The position numbers and the translations under genes are program-made. From Bacteroidaceae bacterium (lineage in GTDB: Bacteria; Bacteroidota; Bacteroidia; Bacteroidales; Bacteroidaceae): a stretch of DNA of 53,828 nt. This document shows positions 19,085-27,110 of the stretch, one piece after another. The notes beneath the pieces are model-generated. The model worked only from the letters and a program-made list of their open reading frames with translations, was not told the DNA's origin and ran no database searches. Within the stretch, counting starts at the first letter, position 1. Each line of letters opens with the position of its first letter. The stretch spans positions 1-53,828 of the forward strand of contig JAFWYF010000009.1 of assembly GCA_017522785.1 (NCBI GenBank), written 5' to 3'.

Positions 19085-20392
19085 TCACTTAAATTCATCG
19101 TATTCAACATTTTCATCATCTATAGGTATGAATTCCGGTTCACCCCAATCCAATCCATCCATACTAAGTTTAATTGGTTGATATCCATAGATATGTATTG
19201 TTACTTGGTATTCGGAACCGGCAACAAAAGGATAGTATTTGTTAGTTCCATCGGGGAGAACCGTACGATTCTTTAGGTCGTAACGAGCTAAATATCGACG
19301 TATTTTTCCATCTGTTGATTGGAATGCACATGCAATGTATAGGTCGTACTGTTCACGTGGTGGCAATAGCAAGCCTAATCCAAAATTATTTATGATTTCG
19401 TTCTTGCCTACACTATGTTTTAAAGGTGTGAGAGCTGTTTGAGTGCCATCGACAGTTTCACCATCTTCGGGGATTTCGCATAGATGTATCTCTTCGAGTT
19501 CCTCTGTTACACCGGGAATCATTGTCATTCCCAAACGGGATGTATCGTTGGCAGCAACAGTCAGACGCCAATCTCGGTGTGCTTTAACATATATATCCTC
19601 AACATATATTTTATCACTCATGGCATCTTCGCCAACCAAATTAAAGACAAAACGGGAGAGACAATGTTTTGCATCAAAAACCGGGAATATTGAACGGTGT
19701 CCGGTGGTTGTACTATAAAGGAGTTCGCCGTTCAGCACATTGGTTGCAAACCACTTGTTGGCTGTTGGATCGAGACTTTCGAGTTGGCTTTGTGTAGGAC
19801 GTGCAACAGAACAGATTACATCTTGTGTTCCATCGATTTTAATGTCGAGATAGATGCGCTCTTTTTCGCGTACAGCTCTGTCATTTAATATCTGAGCATC
19901 GTCTATTGTATATGCAAAAAAGTTATATTTATGTTCTTGATTTGTTTGGCTATAGTAGTATGCGGCATCTCTACCAACAAAGTCGAGTGTTTCGTCGTAA
20001 TTTATTTTTGTAGGAGCACCTAAGCCTGTTTCCGGGTCATCGACCAGACATTGCCAAGGATTGTTTCTATCCTCTTCGATTAATGGATTATATGTTGCTC
20101 TGTAATCGATTGCACCATTGTAGGCATAGTTATTTGCCAAAAATGAGTAGACATAGAATGTAAGATTATTCCACACCCATTCACGGTCGGGGTCGATAGC
20201 ACCTACACCACGATTTGTAGAAATGTAATATGGATTATTCAATGACATCATAATAGGCACCTTATCATATATTGTTTCGTAATTCAGGGTGTCTTTGGTG
20301 TCATCTTTATAATCTATGCCAACATAACTATCGGAGCAACTGACAAAGAAAGCAACAAATAGCAAATAATATATTACTTTTTTGATACTCAT
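19085..20392 (-). CDS. Fimbrillin-family lipoprotein 1 (possible anchor or Mfa2-like subunit)
   Basis: I chose ATG 20392 (435 residues), which gives an ideal lipoprotein signal with Cys19 (FVAFFVSC) and a 4-nt gap to the previous gene; ATG 20404 would add four residues and overlap the previous stop. A basic site STNRGVG is at Arg61. The protein shares LDIKIDGTQDVICSVA and the HCLSRFVFNLV motif with the next fimbrillin, so the two are paralogues. It ends FVAGSEYQVTIHIYGYQPI with LDWGEPE. As the first fimbrillin after the DUF5119 gene it occupies the place where anchor or minor subunits often sit in such loci; that role is inferred. Confidence 0.83.
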   Translation of the reverse strand: MSIKKVIYYLLFVAFFVSCSDSYVGIDYKDDTKDTLNYETIYDKVPIMMSLNNPYYISTNRGVGAIDPDREWVWNNLTFYVYSFLANNYAYNGAIDYRATYNPLIEEDRNNPWQCLVDDPETGLGAPTKINYDETLDFVGRDAAYYYSQTNQEHKYNFFAYTIDDAQILNDRAVREKERIYLDIKIDGTQDVICSVARPTQSQLESLDPTANKWFATNVLNGELLYSTTTGHRSIFPVFDAKHCLSRFVFNLVGEDAMSDKIYVEDIYVKAHRDWRLTVAANDTSRLGMTMIPGVTEELEEIHLCEIPEDGETVDGTQTALTPLKHSVGKNEIINNFGLGLLLPPREQYDLYIACAFQSTDGKIRRYLARYDLKNRTVLPDGTNKYYPFVAGSEYQVTIHIYGYQPIKLSMDGLDWGEPEFIPIDDENVEYDEFK

Positions 20393-20396
20393 AATA

Positions 20397-21653
20397 TTAT
20401 ACATCCAAATCTATATTCTTGTAAATTATCCAATTATCTAAATTTCTATCTCCATCGACAGTCTCCAAAACTTGGTCCTTGTCTATTTTGAGGATATTAT
20501 CTATGTTCAAAATGACTGTTTCTTTGTTTTGATATATGATTTTACCATATTCGCCTATGGTGTTGTAAAGATTTATTCCCACATTAAACAATTTGGAAAC
20601 TTTGCGACCCAATTTATCTATTGTGTAACTAAATATTGCCAACTGCATTATTCCGGCACCGGTTGTAAATGTGGGGTCGTCGCTACGCAATAATCCCATG
20701 ACCGATATATGACCTACATAGTTCGTGAGCCCATACCAAGAAGATTGACCTTGGGCTGTATTTCCCTGTGTATCATTTTGAATGTCGGACTCCTCTTTTG
20801 GCATGAAGAGGACCTTTAGTGTGTGCGATGGGTCTACAACACCTGTTATGAGGTTCATACTCTCGGGGATACCGGAGACTTCGGCCATCATTTTTTCTAT
20901 CATGACAGAGTCGCGCTCAATTGAAAAATGAATTTCTATGTCCTGCGTTAATCTGTGAGGGGTTATCTTTATTATATTCTCATTCTTGTCGTCTATGGTT
21001 TTAACACCGGAACTAAAATAGTATATCGGTGTAGAGCCTGTTATATATGTTGAATAGGGATTGTAATCTTTCCAATTCATTCCATGTTTATCGACTTTGT
21101 CGTCGGAGAGTGGATAGGACTTGTATTTTATGACTAGTCTGTCGTTTAAAACTCTCTCGGCTATCTCTTCCGATGTTAGTCCTAAATATTCATAACAGTC
21201 ATCCTCGTGGAAATAGTTATATGAGATGAAATGATAATCTCCGTTTTTTACATAGAACTTATCGCCAGTCTCCTTTTCCGTTGTTGTACCATTGGAGCCT
21301 TGAGTTCCATCCACATTGCCATCGGTTGCATTATCATTGTCGGTTTCTTCACCGGTGTTAAAATCACCGTCATAGGGTTTGTTGAATATATATTCGCCAC
21401 CATTGTTGGCTTGCTGTGTACTGGAGTGATAGCCACAGAACCATGTATTTACAATTCTATGTCCGATGACCAACATGGAGTCGGGTATATCGCTTTTTTG
21501 AACGAAATTATCGTCCCATGAGTATTGTAAATCGACCAAAGCCAAATGGGGATGCAGTTCATCCTTGCAAATTTCGACCTCTGTAGTATCGCAAGAGGTG
21601 AAAATTGCAACAACAAGCATTACTGCCAGATATGTAATTATAAATCTTTTCAT
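20397..21653 (-). CDS. DUF5119-type lipoprotein of fimbrial locus
   Basis: A 418-residue protein with lipobox Cys21 (VAIFTSC). The region right after the Cys (residues 22-48: EVEICKDELHPHLALVDLQ and then YSWDD) is the signature of DUF5119, a family found next to DUF3575 and fimbrillin genes. The middle contains an Asn/Thr/Gly-rich segment near residues 98-125. A strand HRLTQDIEIHFSIE at about 230 matches the fimbrillin-like motif of its neighbours. Unlike the four fimbrillins it lacks the T-R-A/G site after the lipobox, so it is unlikely to be processed the same way and may stay membrane-anchored (inference). Gap to the upstream gene is 10 nt. Confidence 0.8.
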   Translation of the reverse strand: MKRFIITYLAVMLVVAIFTSCDTTEVEICKDELHPHLALVDLQYSWDDNFVQKSDIPDSMLVIGHRIVNTWFCGYHSSTQQANNGGEYIFNKPYDGDFNTGEETDNDNATDGNVDGTQGSNGTTTEKETGDKFYVKNGDYHFISYNYFHEDDCYEYLGLTSEEIAERVLNDRLVIKYKSYPLSDDKVDKHGMNWKDYNPYSTYITGSTPIYYFSSGVKTIDDKNENIIKITPHRLTQDIEIHFSIERDSVMIEKMMAEVSGIPESMNLITGVVDPSHTLKVLFMPKEESDIQNDTQGNTAQGQSSWYGLTNYVGHISVMGLLRSDDPTFTTGAGIMQLAIFSYTIDKLGRKVSKLFNVGINLYNTIGEYGKIIYQNKETVILNIDNILKIDKDQVLETVDGDRNLDNWIIYKNIDLDV

Positions 21654-21663
21654 TGTCTATAAT

Positions 21664-23418
21664 CTACTGCAATATAGTTGTTGAATCGGAAGGTACATCC
21701 ACTGTTGTAATAGTATCGGAAAGAGTATTAAACATAAGGGTATCTGATTTATGCATAAGAGTATCGGACATCTGAAGCTTTGTCTCTAACACTGTTTTCT
21801 TTTCCCTGTTTTTCTTATCCTTTTTCTTTTTTTTACTCTTTTCGGGTTTTATATTTTGCTGGTCATCTATTTTGGTTGCCACCTTTGTACCAAACATTTT
21901 TTCTAATGAGATACGTTTTACTGTATTCTCCAATTCAATTTTATGATTCTCGCCACTACGTTCATTGACATTGTAGGATTTCATATATACAGTATCTCTA
22001 TTCAAGAAATGTATTCTGGATGTATAGAAACGGTTATTTTCCTCTTTGTTAAATTCCGAATATTTTTTATAAATATTCTCCTTTCCTGTAGCTGCCGGCA
22101 CAGACTCACCAATATATTTATTATTATGAGGTAGTACTGAGTATTCGTTTACAGAAGGAACCAATTGAGCAATCAGCTGTATATAAGGAACAGGGTCTAT
22201 GCTATCACCGGTATTGGTTATAATTCCATCTCGAATACTATTATATCTTTTGATTATCTCGGTTTCAATCGATGTAATACCAACCTCGTCTTTTATACCG
22301 GCATAATGCTTCAACATATCGTTGAGGAAAGGCATATCCAAATCCTTAGCCGACGATATGGCTCTATTTTTCAACTGCTTTTTATAAGCGGTTGAGAGCA
22401 ATTTATTGGGTATTTTATAAGGTTTATACAACTCTGAAAATTCTGTCAACAGCATTGTGGAGTCGGCATCTTTGTACATCTTGTTTATACGGCGTATCTC
22501 TTCGTTCTTTTTACGTATGATACTGTTCCAAGAATCTATCGAATCGGGGTTTATGTAATAATTTGCTGTTGAGTCGCTCCATTCAAAGAACTTAACATTG
22601 TTCTGTTCGTAGTTTTGTCTCCACTTGAAAGCCTCCTCCAATTGACGCAATTTTGTATCGTCGTAGGAAACAATTTGTTCTCTAATAGATTTAAATCGAT
22701 AGACAAATCCGATACGTATTTCGGAAAGCATGGGGAACGGTACAACGTGGGAATCCTTCTTGCCTGCAGAGACATAGTGTCGGTCTTCGGAAGCATATTT
22801 GAATTTGTCGTAATTGGTATAAACAAAACCAACGTCGGCACCAACCTCAAAATCTATAGATGTTGCGTTGCCGTAGAGATAGAGAGGTGTATTAAAACCC
22901 AATGAAGCACCAACACCTATTGCCGTTCCCTGATAACCTGTTTTACCCAATTTAAGTGTATATTTGTCGTAACTTATATATGGACCAACATAATAGGCAC
23001 GATTTGGACGTGGGTTATTGCGGGCTGTCAAAGTTTGCGAATAGGCATAGTATTTATTTGTAAATCCTTTTGCATTCTTTCTTAAATCTTGTTCCCAAGA
23101 AGCTATTTTGCGTGTTCTGAAGTACCATAACAGATTAGCTTTTGCACCCAAAATATTATAAACATAACGGGAATCGTTTGTAAGTGAGGAGTTCCAATTA
23201 TATTTTGTTGAAAAACCAAGTGATATCTTTTTGGTTTTATTATGGACAATATCGTACTCCAGACCTATGTTTGGTGTCATCAACCCCCAATTCAAAACAT
23301 TTGTACGCAAGCCTAAACGTTCTTTGAACGAGACAAGCGTATCATTCTCATTCACAACATTTGAAAGACAAGTCGTAAACGAGAAGAAAAGAAGGATTGA
23401 AAGAATTATAAATCGCAT
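21664..23418 (-). CDS. DUF3575-containing outer-membrane protein with long C-terminal extension, first gene of the pilus run
   Basis: I prefer ATG 23418 (584 residues) because MRFIILSILLFFSFTTC is a proper signal peptide; an ATG at 23487 would add 23 residues before it. Residues about 30-250 are a DUF3575 barrel: LGLRTNVLNWGLMTPNIGLE, then ISLGFSTKYNWN and IRIGFVYRFKS. Residues 255-500 are helical and charged, with no family I recognise. The tail holds a Lys-rich stretch (KPEKSKKKKKDKKNREKK) and then Ser/Asp/Thr repeats with SDTLM occurring twice. Ordinary DUF3575 proteins have about 180-200 residues, so the extension is unusual. A promoter and the C8 element lie upstream. Confidence 0.8.
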   Translation of the reverse strand: MRFIILSILLFFSFTTCLSNVVNENDTLVSFKERLGLRTNVLNWGLMTPNIGLEYDIVHNKTKKISLGFSTKYNWNSSLTNDSRYVYNILGAKANLLWYFRTRKIASWEQDLRKNAKGFTNKYYAYSQTLTARNNPRPNRAYYVGPYISYDKYTLKLGKTGYQGTAIGVGASLGFNTPLYLYGNATSIDFEVGADVGFVYTNYDKFKYASEDRHYVSAGKKDSHVVPFPMLSEIRIGFVYRFKSIREQIVSYDDTKLRQLEEAFKWRQNYEQNNVKFFEWSDSTANYYINPDSIDSWNSIIRKKNEEIRRINKMYKDADSTMLLTEFSELYKPYKIPNKLLSTAYKKQLKNRAISSAKDLDMPFLNDMLKHYAGIKDEVGITSIETEIIKRYNSIRDGIITNTGDSIDPVPYIQLIAQLVPSVNEYSVLPHNNKYIGESVPAATGKENIYKKYSEFNKEENNRFYTSRIHFLNRDTVYMKSYNVNERSGENHKIELENTVKRISLEKMFGTKVATKIDDQQNIKPEKSKKKKKDKKNREKKTVLETKLQMSDTLMHKSDTLMFNTLSDTITTVDVPSDSTTILQ

Positions 23419-23527
23419 CTTAAGTTTTAGTGTCTTATAACACATAAAGAAACTGTTCAAGCATCTAAAAAACGCTTTTCTTATCATTGGTGCTTGACAA
23501 TATTTAGAACAGTTTCTATTTTTTTTT

Positions 23528-23536
23528 GCAAAATTA
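23528..23536 (-). promoter_or_regulatory. -7 promoter element of the pilus operon
   Basis: The minus strand reads TAATTTTGC, matching TAnnTTTG. A TTTG lies 16 nt upstream, slightly closer than the usual 19-21. The predicted transcript starts near 23521, about 100 nt before ATG 23418. Confidence 0.55.
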
Positions 23537-23624
23537 TATAAAAATTTTTAAACAAAGAGTAATTTTTATATACTTTTCTCTTAAGCCTCAAAGATTTAAC
23601 AATTTAAGTTGATTTTAACAAAAG

Positions 23625-23667
23625 GCATATAGGGGGGGGTAAAAACGCTGACATTCAATTAGTTACA
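23625..23667 (-). promoter_or_regulatory. Upstream C8 element, copy 2
   Basis: On the minus strand TGTAACTAATTGAA is followed after 14 nt by eight C residues and TATATGCC. It lies about 95 nt upstream of the -7 element of the pilus operon. Twelve of 14 positions of the first block and the whole C8 tract with flanking TTTA and TAT match copy 1 at 6696-6737. Confidence 0.5.
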
Positions 23668-23674
23668 TAAAATA

Positions 23675-23718
23675 CATGGCTTATCCAAGACTTTACGGTC
23701 GTTTTATGAATAAGCATG
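23675..23718 (-). terminator. Imperfect inverted repeat after recG
   Basis: CATGGCTTATCCA at 23675-23687 pairs with TGAATAAGCATG at 23707-23718, with one bulge and one G-U pair and a 19-nt loop. It starts 43 nt after the recG stop. No U tract follows, so a terminator role is only possible. Confidence 0.3.
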
Positions 23719-23760
23719 CTCTATGTAAATATTTTTTACCACACAAAAACGCCACTATTT

Positions 23761-25863
23761 TTATGAAATTGCGCCCCAATTCCAATTATTATTGCGTTTT
23801 ATGGTGCGCAGACGTTCCCAGACAACCTTGTAGAGAGGGTTGTTGCACTGAGGGTCGGCCTCAATCAGTTCGCGTGCTACATTACGCACATATTGCAAGA
23901 GCTGTTCGTCGCGTGCCAGATTGGCAATTTTAAGGTCGAAAGCGATGCCACTTTGCTGAGTTCCTTCAATATCTCCCGGACCACGTAGTTTCAGGTCGGC
24001 TTCGGCTATTTCGAAGCCATCGTTGCTACCGGTCATTATCTCCATGCGTTTACGTGTATCCTCGGAGAGTTTATAATCTGTAACAAGCATGCAATAGGAT
24101 TGGTTTCCTCCACGCCCTACCCTGCCTCGCAGCTGATGCAACTGTGAGAGGCCGAAACGTTCGGCATTCTCGATGACCATAACTGTGGCATTTGGGACAT
24201 CGACACCCACCTCTATAACGGTGGTTGAAACAAGGATTTGTGTTTCGCCCGATGCAAAACGACGCATCTGTTCCTCCTTTTCTTTGGGTTTCATCTTACC
24301 ATGCAACTTGCTGACGCTGTAATCGCAGAAGATGTTGCATATCTGTTTGTAGCCATCCTCGAGGTTTTTTAGGTCGAGTTTCTCACTCTCACTGATGAGT
24401 GGATAGACAACATAGACCTGACGTCCCTCTTTTATTTGCTTATGCATGAACTCATAGAGGCCTTCGCTACGATTGCGGAATATGTGCATCGTAGAGATTG
24501 GCTTGCGTCCGGGTGGCAATTCATCAATTACCGAGACATCTAAATCGCCATAAAGTGTCATTGCCAATGTTCGTGGGATTGGAGTGGCTGTCATTACAAG
24601 TATGTGGGGTGGTATATTGTTTTTTGCCCACATCTTGGCACGTTGCACCACACCAAAACGGTGCTGTTCATCGATGACCACCAAACCCAGATTATTAAAC
24701 TGCACATTATCCTCGAGCACCGCATGGGTACTGACCAATATATCGATATCACCATTTGCCAAAGCTTCTAACAAGGGAGGACGTTCTTTGGCTTTTGTGC
24801 TTCCGGTGAGCAGTTCCACACGCACCGGCAAACCACCCAACATGCGTCGTAAAGTTGAGGTGTGCTGTTCGGCAAGTATTTCTGTTGGTGCCATGAGGCA
24901 TGCCTGATAGCCATTGTCTTTTGCCAACAGCATAGACAACAATGCCACGAGTGTTTTTCCACTGCCCACATCGCCCTGCAATAATCTATTCATCTGATGG
25001 TTGCTGTTCACGTCGCGACGTATCTCCTTTACCACACGTTTTTGTGCGCTTGTAAGTTCAAACGGCAAATTCTCGGAATAGAAACGGTTGAACATTTCGC
25101 CAACCTTTGTAAAGCGATGTCCGACATACTTTTGCATGCGGTCTTTGGAATAATGAAGTATGCTCAGTTGTATGTAGAACAGCTCCTCGAATTTGAGACG
25201 ATACTGCGCTTCGCGCAACTCCTGTGGATTACGTGGAAAGTGTATTATGCGGAGCGCTTCGGCAAGAGGTATAAGATTATGTTTTTTTATGATATCGGGG
25301 GAGAGTGTCTCGTCGGCAACATTTTCACCTAGTAGTGTGAATAGGTTGGACATGAGCTTTGCCATTGCCTGAGAATTAAGGCCGGCACGCTTCATTTTCT
25401 CGGTGGTGTTGTAATAGGGTTGCAGACCCATTGCTGAGAGTTGCAATGCCTCGGCAACGTCGATATCGGGATGTGCAATATTAACACGTCCATTAAAAAG
25501 TGATGGTTTTCCGAATACAAGATAGCTGGTTCCTATTTTATACCTATCCTTGAGATACTTAAGACCACGAAACCACACTAAATCGACAAAGCCTGTGCCA
25601 TCGGTAAAGTGTGCAACAATGCGTCTACCGGCCCCCTCGCCCATCTCTTCGAAACTGCGTATTTCGCCACACAACTGAACGTAGGGCATGTTCCCGGTTA
25701 GTTCATTAACCATAAAGAGACGGCTTCTATCGACATAGCGATAGGGGAAATAGTATAAGAGGTCGTACAGGGAATAGATTTTGAGTTCCCTGTTCAACAG
25801 TGTTGCTCTCTGTTCGCCTACACCGGGAAGAAACTTTATGTTTCGGGTTGTTGTGTCCAGCAT
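23761..25863 (-). CDS. recG: ATP-dependent DNA helicase RecG
   Basis: This 700-residue protein has the full RecG layout: an N-terminal wedge/OB region (FLPGVGEQRATLLNRE at residues 11-26, then YRYVDRS), Walker A LLQGDVGSGKT near residue 295, a DEQH box (VVIDEQHRFGVVQR) near 400, motif III TATPIPRTLAMTLYGDLDVS, and the C-terminal motifs STTVIEVGVDVPNA and QLRGRVGRGG. RecG unwinds and remodels branched DNA such as stalled forks and Holliday junctions. Length is as expected. Its first 28 bases overlap the end of ispD, so translation is probably coupled. Confidence 0.97.
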   Translation of the reverse strand: MLDTTTRNIKFLPGVGEQRATLLNRELKIYSLYDLLYYFPYRYVDRSRLFMVNELTGNMPYVQLCGEIRSFEEMGEGAGRRIVAHFTDGTGFVDLVWFRGLKYLKDRYKIGTSYLVFGKPSLFNGRVNIAHPDIDVAEALQLSAMGLQPYYNTTEKMKRAGLNSQAMAKLMSNLFTLLGENVADETLSPDIIKKHNLIPLAEALRIIHFPRNPQELREAQYRLKFEELFYIQLSILHYSKDRMQKYVGHRFTKVGEMFNRFYSENLPFELTSAQKRVVKEIRRDVNSNHQMNRLLQGDVGSGKTLVALLSMLLAKDNGYQACLMAPTEILAEQHTSTLRRMLGGLPVRVELLTGSTKAKERPPLLEALANGDIDILVSTHAVLEDNVQFNNLGLVVIDEQHRFGVVQRAKMWAKNNIPPHILVMTATPIPRTLAMTLYGDLDVSVIDELPPGRKPISTMHIFRNRSEGLYEFMHKQIKEGRQVYVVYPLISESEKLDLKNLEDGYKQICNIFCDYSVSKLHGKMKPKEKEEQMRRFASGETQILVSTTVIEVGVDVPNATVMVIENAERFGLSQLHQLRGRVGRGGNQSYCMLVTDYKLSEDTRKRMEIMTGSNDGFEIAEADLKLRGPGDIEGTQQSGIAFDLKIANLARDEQLLQYVRNVARELIEADPQCNNPLYKVVWERLRTIKRNNNWNWGAIS

Positions 25864-26534
25864 TCAATAAGAGTCCTCGCCACCATCATATCAAATGGTG
25901 TTGTAAGTTTTATATTTTCTCTGTTACCCTCTACCGCAAATATCGATTCTCCAAGAGCCTCGACAACAGATGCATCGTCGGTGAAAGCCTCGACATATCG
26001 TTGTTCATAGGCACGACGGAGAAGCGACAACTTGAACACTTGCGGAGTTTGCACAAGACGATATCGGTCGCGTGGAACAACCTCGCTGGCGCCTTGACCA
26101 CCTACCACATGACGAAGACTGTCTTGCACCTCTATCATTGGTATTGCCGAACCATTTATCCATGCCTCGCGATAGGTTGTGTCGAATACCTTTTGAGAAA
26201 CAAAAGGACGAACTGCATCGTGAACACCTACAATGGCATCCTCGATGTCGTCTATCATTGCCAAACCGTTTTGTACTGAATGGAAACGGGTTGAACCGCC
26301 TGTGGTTAGTTGCAAAGGCACTTGAAACTTATACTGTTTACACAAATTGCTCCATAGTTCTAGATGCTCTTCGGGTAGCACCAGCACTACCTGCAATGAA
26401 TTATCCATTGCATAGAGACGTTCTATGGTGTGCATGAGAATTGGCCTGCCACCAAGCAGTTGAAATTGTTTGGGCATGTCGCCCCCCATGCGCAGGCCTT
26501 TGCCTCCTGCTACCACAATTAAATATCTTTTCAT
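25836..26534 (-). CDS. ispD: 2-C-methyl-D-erythritol 4-phosphate cytidylyltransferase
   Basis: A 232-residue IspD of normal length. It transfers CMP from CTP to methylerythritol phosphate in the non-mevalonate isoprenoid pathway. The nucleotide-binding loop is at residues 8-22 (VAGGKGLRMGGDMPKQF), followed by GGRPILMHTIE. Further signatures are TTGGSTRFHSVQNGL near 80, VHDAVRPFVS near 105, VPRDRYRLVQTPQVFK near 155 and FTDDASVVEALG near 190. The gene follows the DJ-1/PfpI gene by 6 nt and overlaps recG by 28 nt. Confidence 0.96.
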   Translation of the reverse strand: MKRYLIVVAGGKGLRMGGDMPKQFQLLGGRPILMHTIERLYAMDNSLQVVLVLPEEHLELWSNLCKQYKFQVPLQLTTGGSTRFHSVQNGLAMIDDIEDAIVGVHDAVRPFVSQKVFDTTYREAWINGSAIPMIEVQDSLRHVVGGQGASEVVPRDRYRLVQTPQVFKLSLLRRAYEQRYVEAFTDDASVVEALGESIFAVEGNRENIKLTTPFDMMVARTLIECWTQQPET

Positions 26535-26540
26535 GTGAAT

Positions 26541-27092
26541 TTAGTCTCTGAATTGCATTTGGGCACGAAGTGTGTTCACTATTTCTGCACCGCAGAAATG
26601 CTCTACTATTGCAAAGCCGAAATCAAAAGATGCACCCGGGCCACATGCTGTTATTATATTTTTGTCTATTTGAACTGTTGTCGCAGTATATTCTGCACCT
26701 AAAAGGTCGGTTTCGCAACCCGGATAGCAGGTTGCTTTACGTCCGTTGAGAATTCCCATGCGACCAAAGACCATTGGTGCCGCACAAATAGCCGCCAATA
26801 TTTTATTATTATTATTTGCTCGGTTTATTTCGTTGCGCAACGCTTCGCAAGCCGACATATTTTCGGTTCCTACGCTACCACCGGGCAAAACCAAAGCATC
26901 GGCATCGTCGAAATTACACTCTTCGAACAAAACATCGGCATTTACAAGCACATCTTGCGCCGAAAGAACGCTTTTACGTCCCATTATGGAAACTGTTATC
27001 ACTTGCAACCCGGCACGACGCATTACATCGACGGGAGCCAACGCCTCAACGGTTTCGAAACCGTCGGCTAGAAACAGATAGACTTTTTTCAT
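26541..27092 (-). CDS. DJ-1/PfpI family protein (YajL/ThiJ-like)
   Basis: A 183-residue protein of the DJ-1 superfamily. The acidic residue of the active site is in the N-terminal ADGFETVEA, and the nucleophilic Cys is in LAAICAAPMVFGRMG near residue 106, the usual position of DJ-1 Cys106. The DALVLPGG motif is present at about 65. Members act as deglycase or chaperone-like stress proteins, or have other hydrolase activity; the substrate cannot be told here. It lies between tonB and ispD with short gaps of 18 and 6 nt, a common arrangement in Bacteroidales. Confidence 0.9.
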   Translation of the reverse strand: MKKVYLFLADGFETVEALAPVDVMRRAGLQVITVSIMGRKSVLSAQDVLVNADVLFEECNFDDADALVLPGGSVGTENMSACEALRNEINRANNNNKILAAICAAPMVFGRMGILNGRKATCYPGCETDLLGAEYTATTVQIDKNIITACGPGASFDFGFAIVEHFCGAEIVNTLRAQMQFRD

Positions 27093-27110
27093 AACTATGT
27101 TTTTTATATA

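Noticed and set aside
23488-23760. Small gene between recG and the pilus operon
   Set aside because: The only frame there has no coding character and overlaps the promoter and C8 element.
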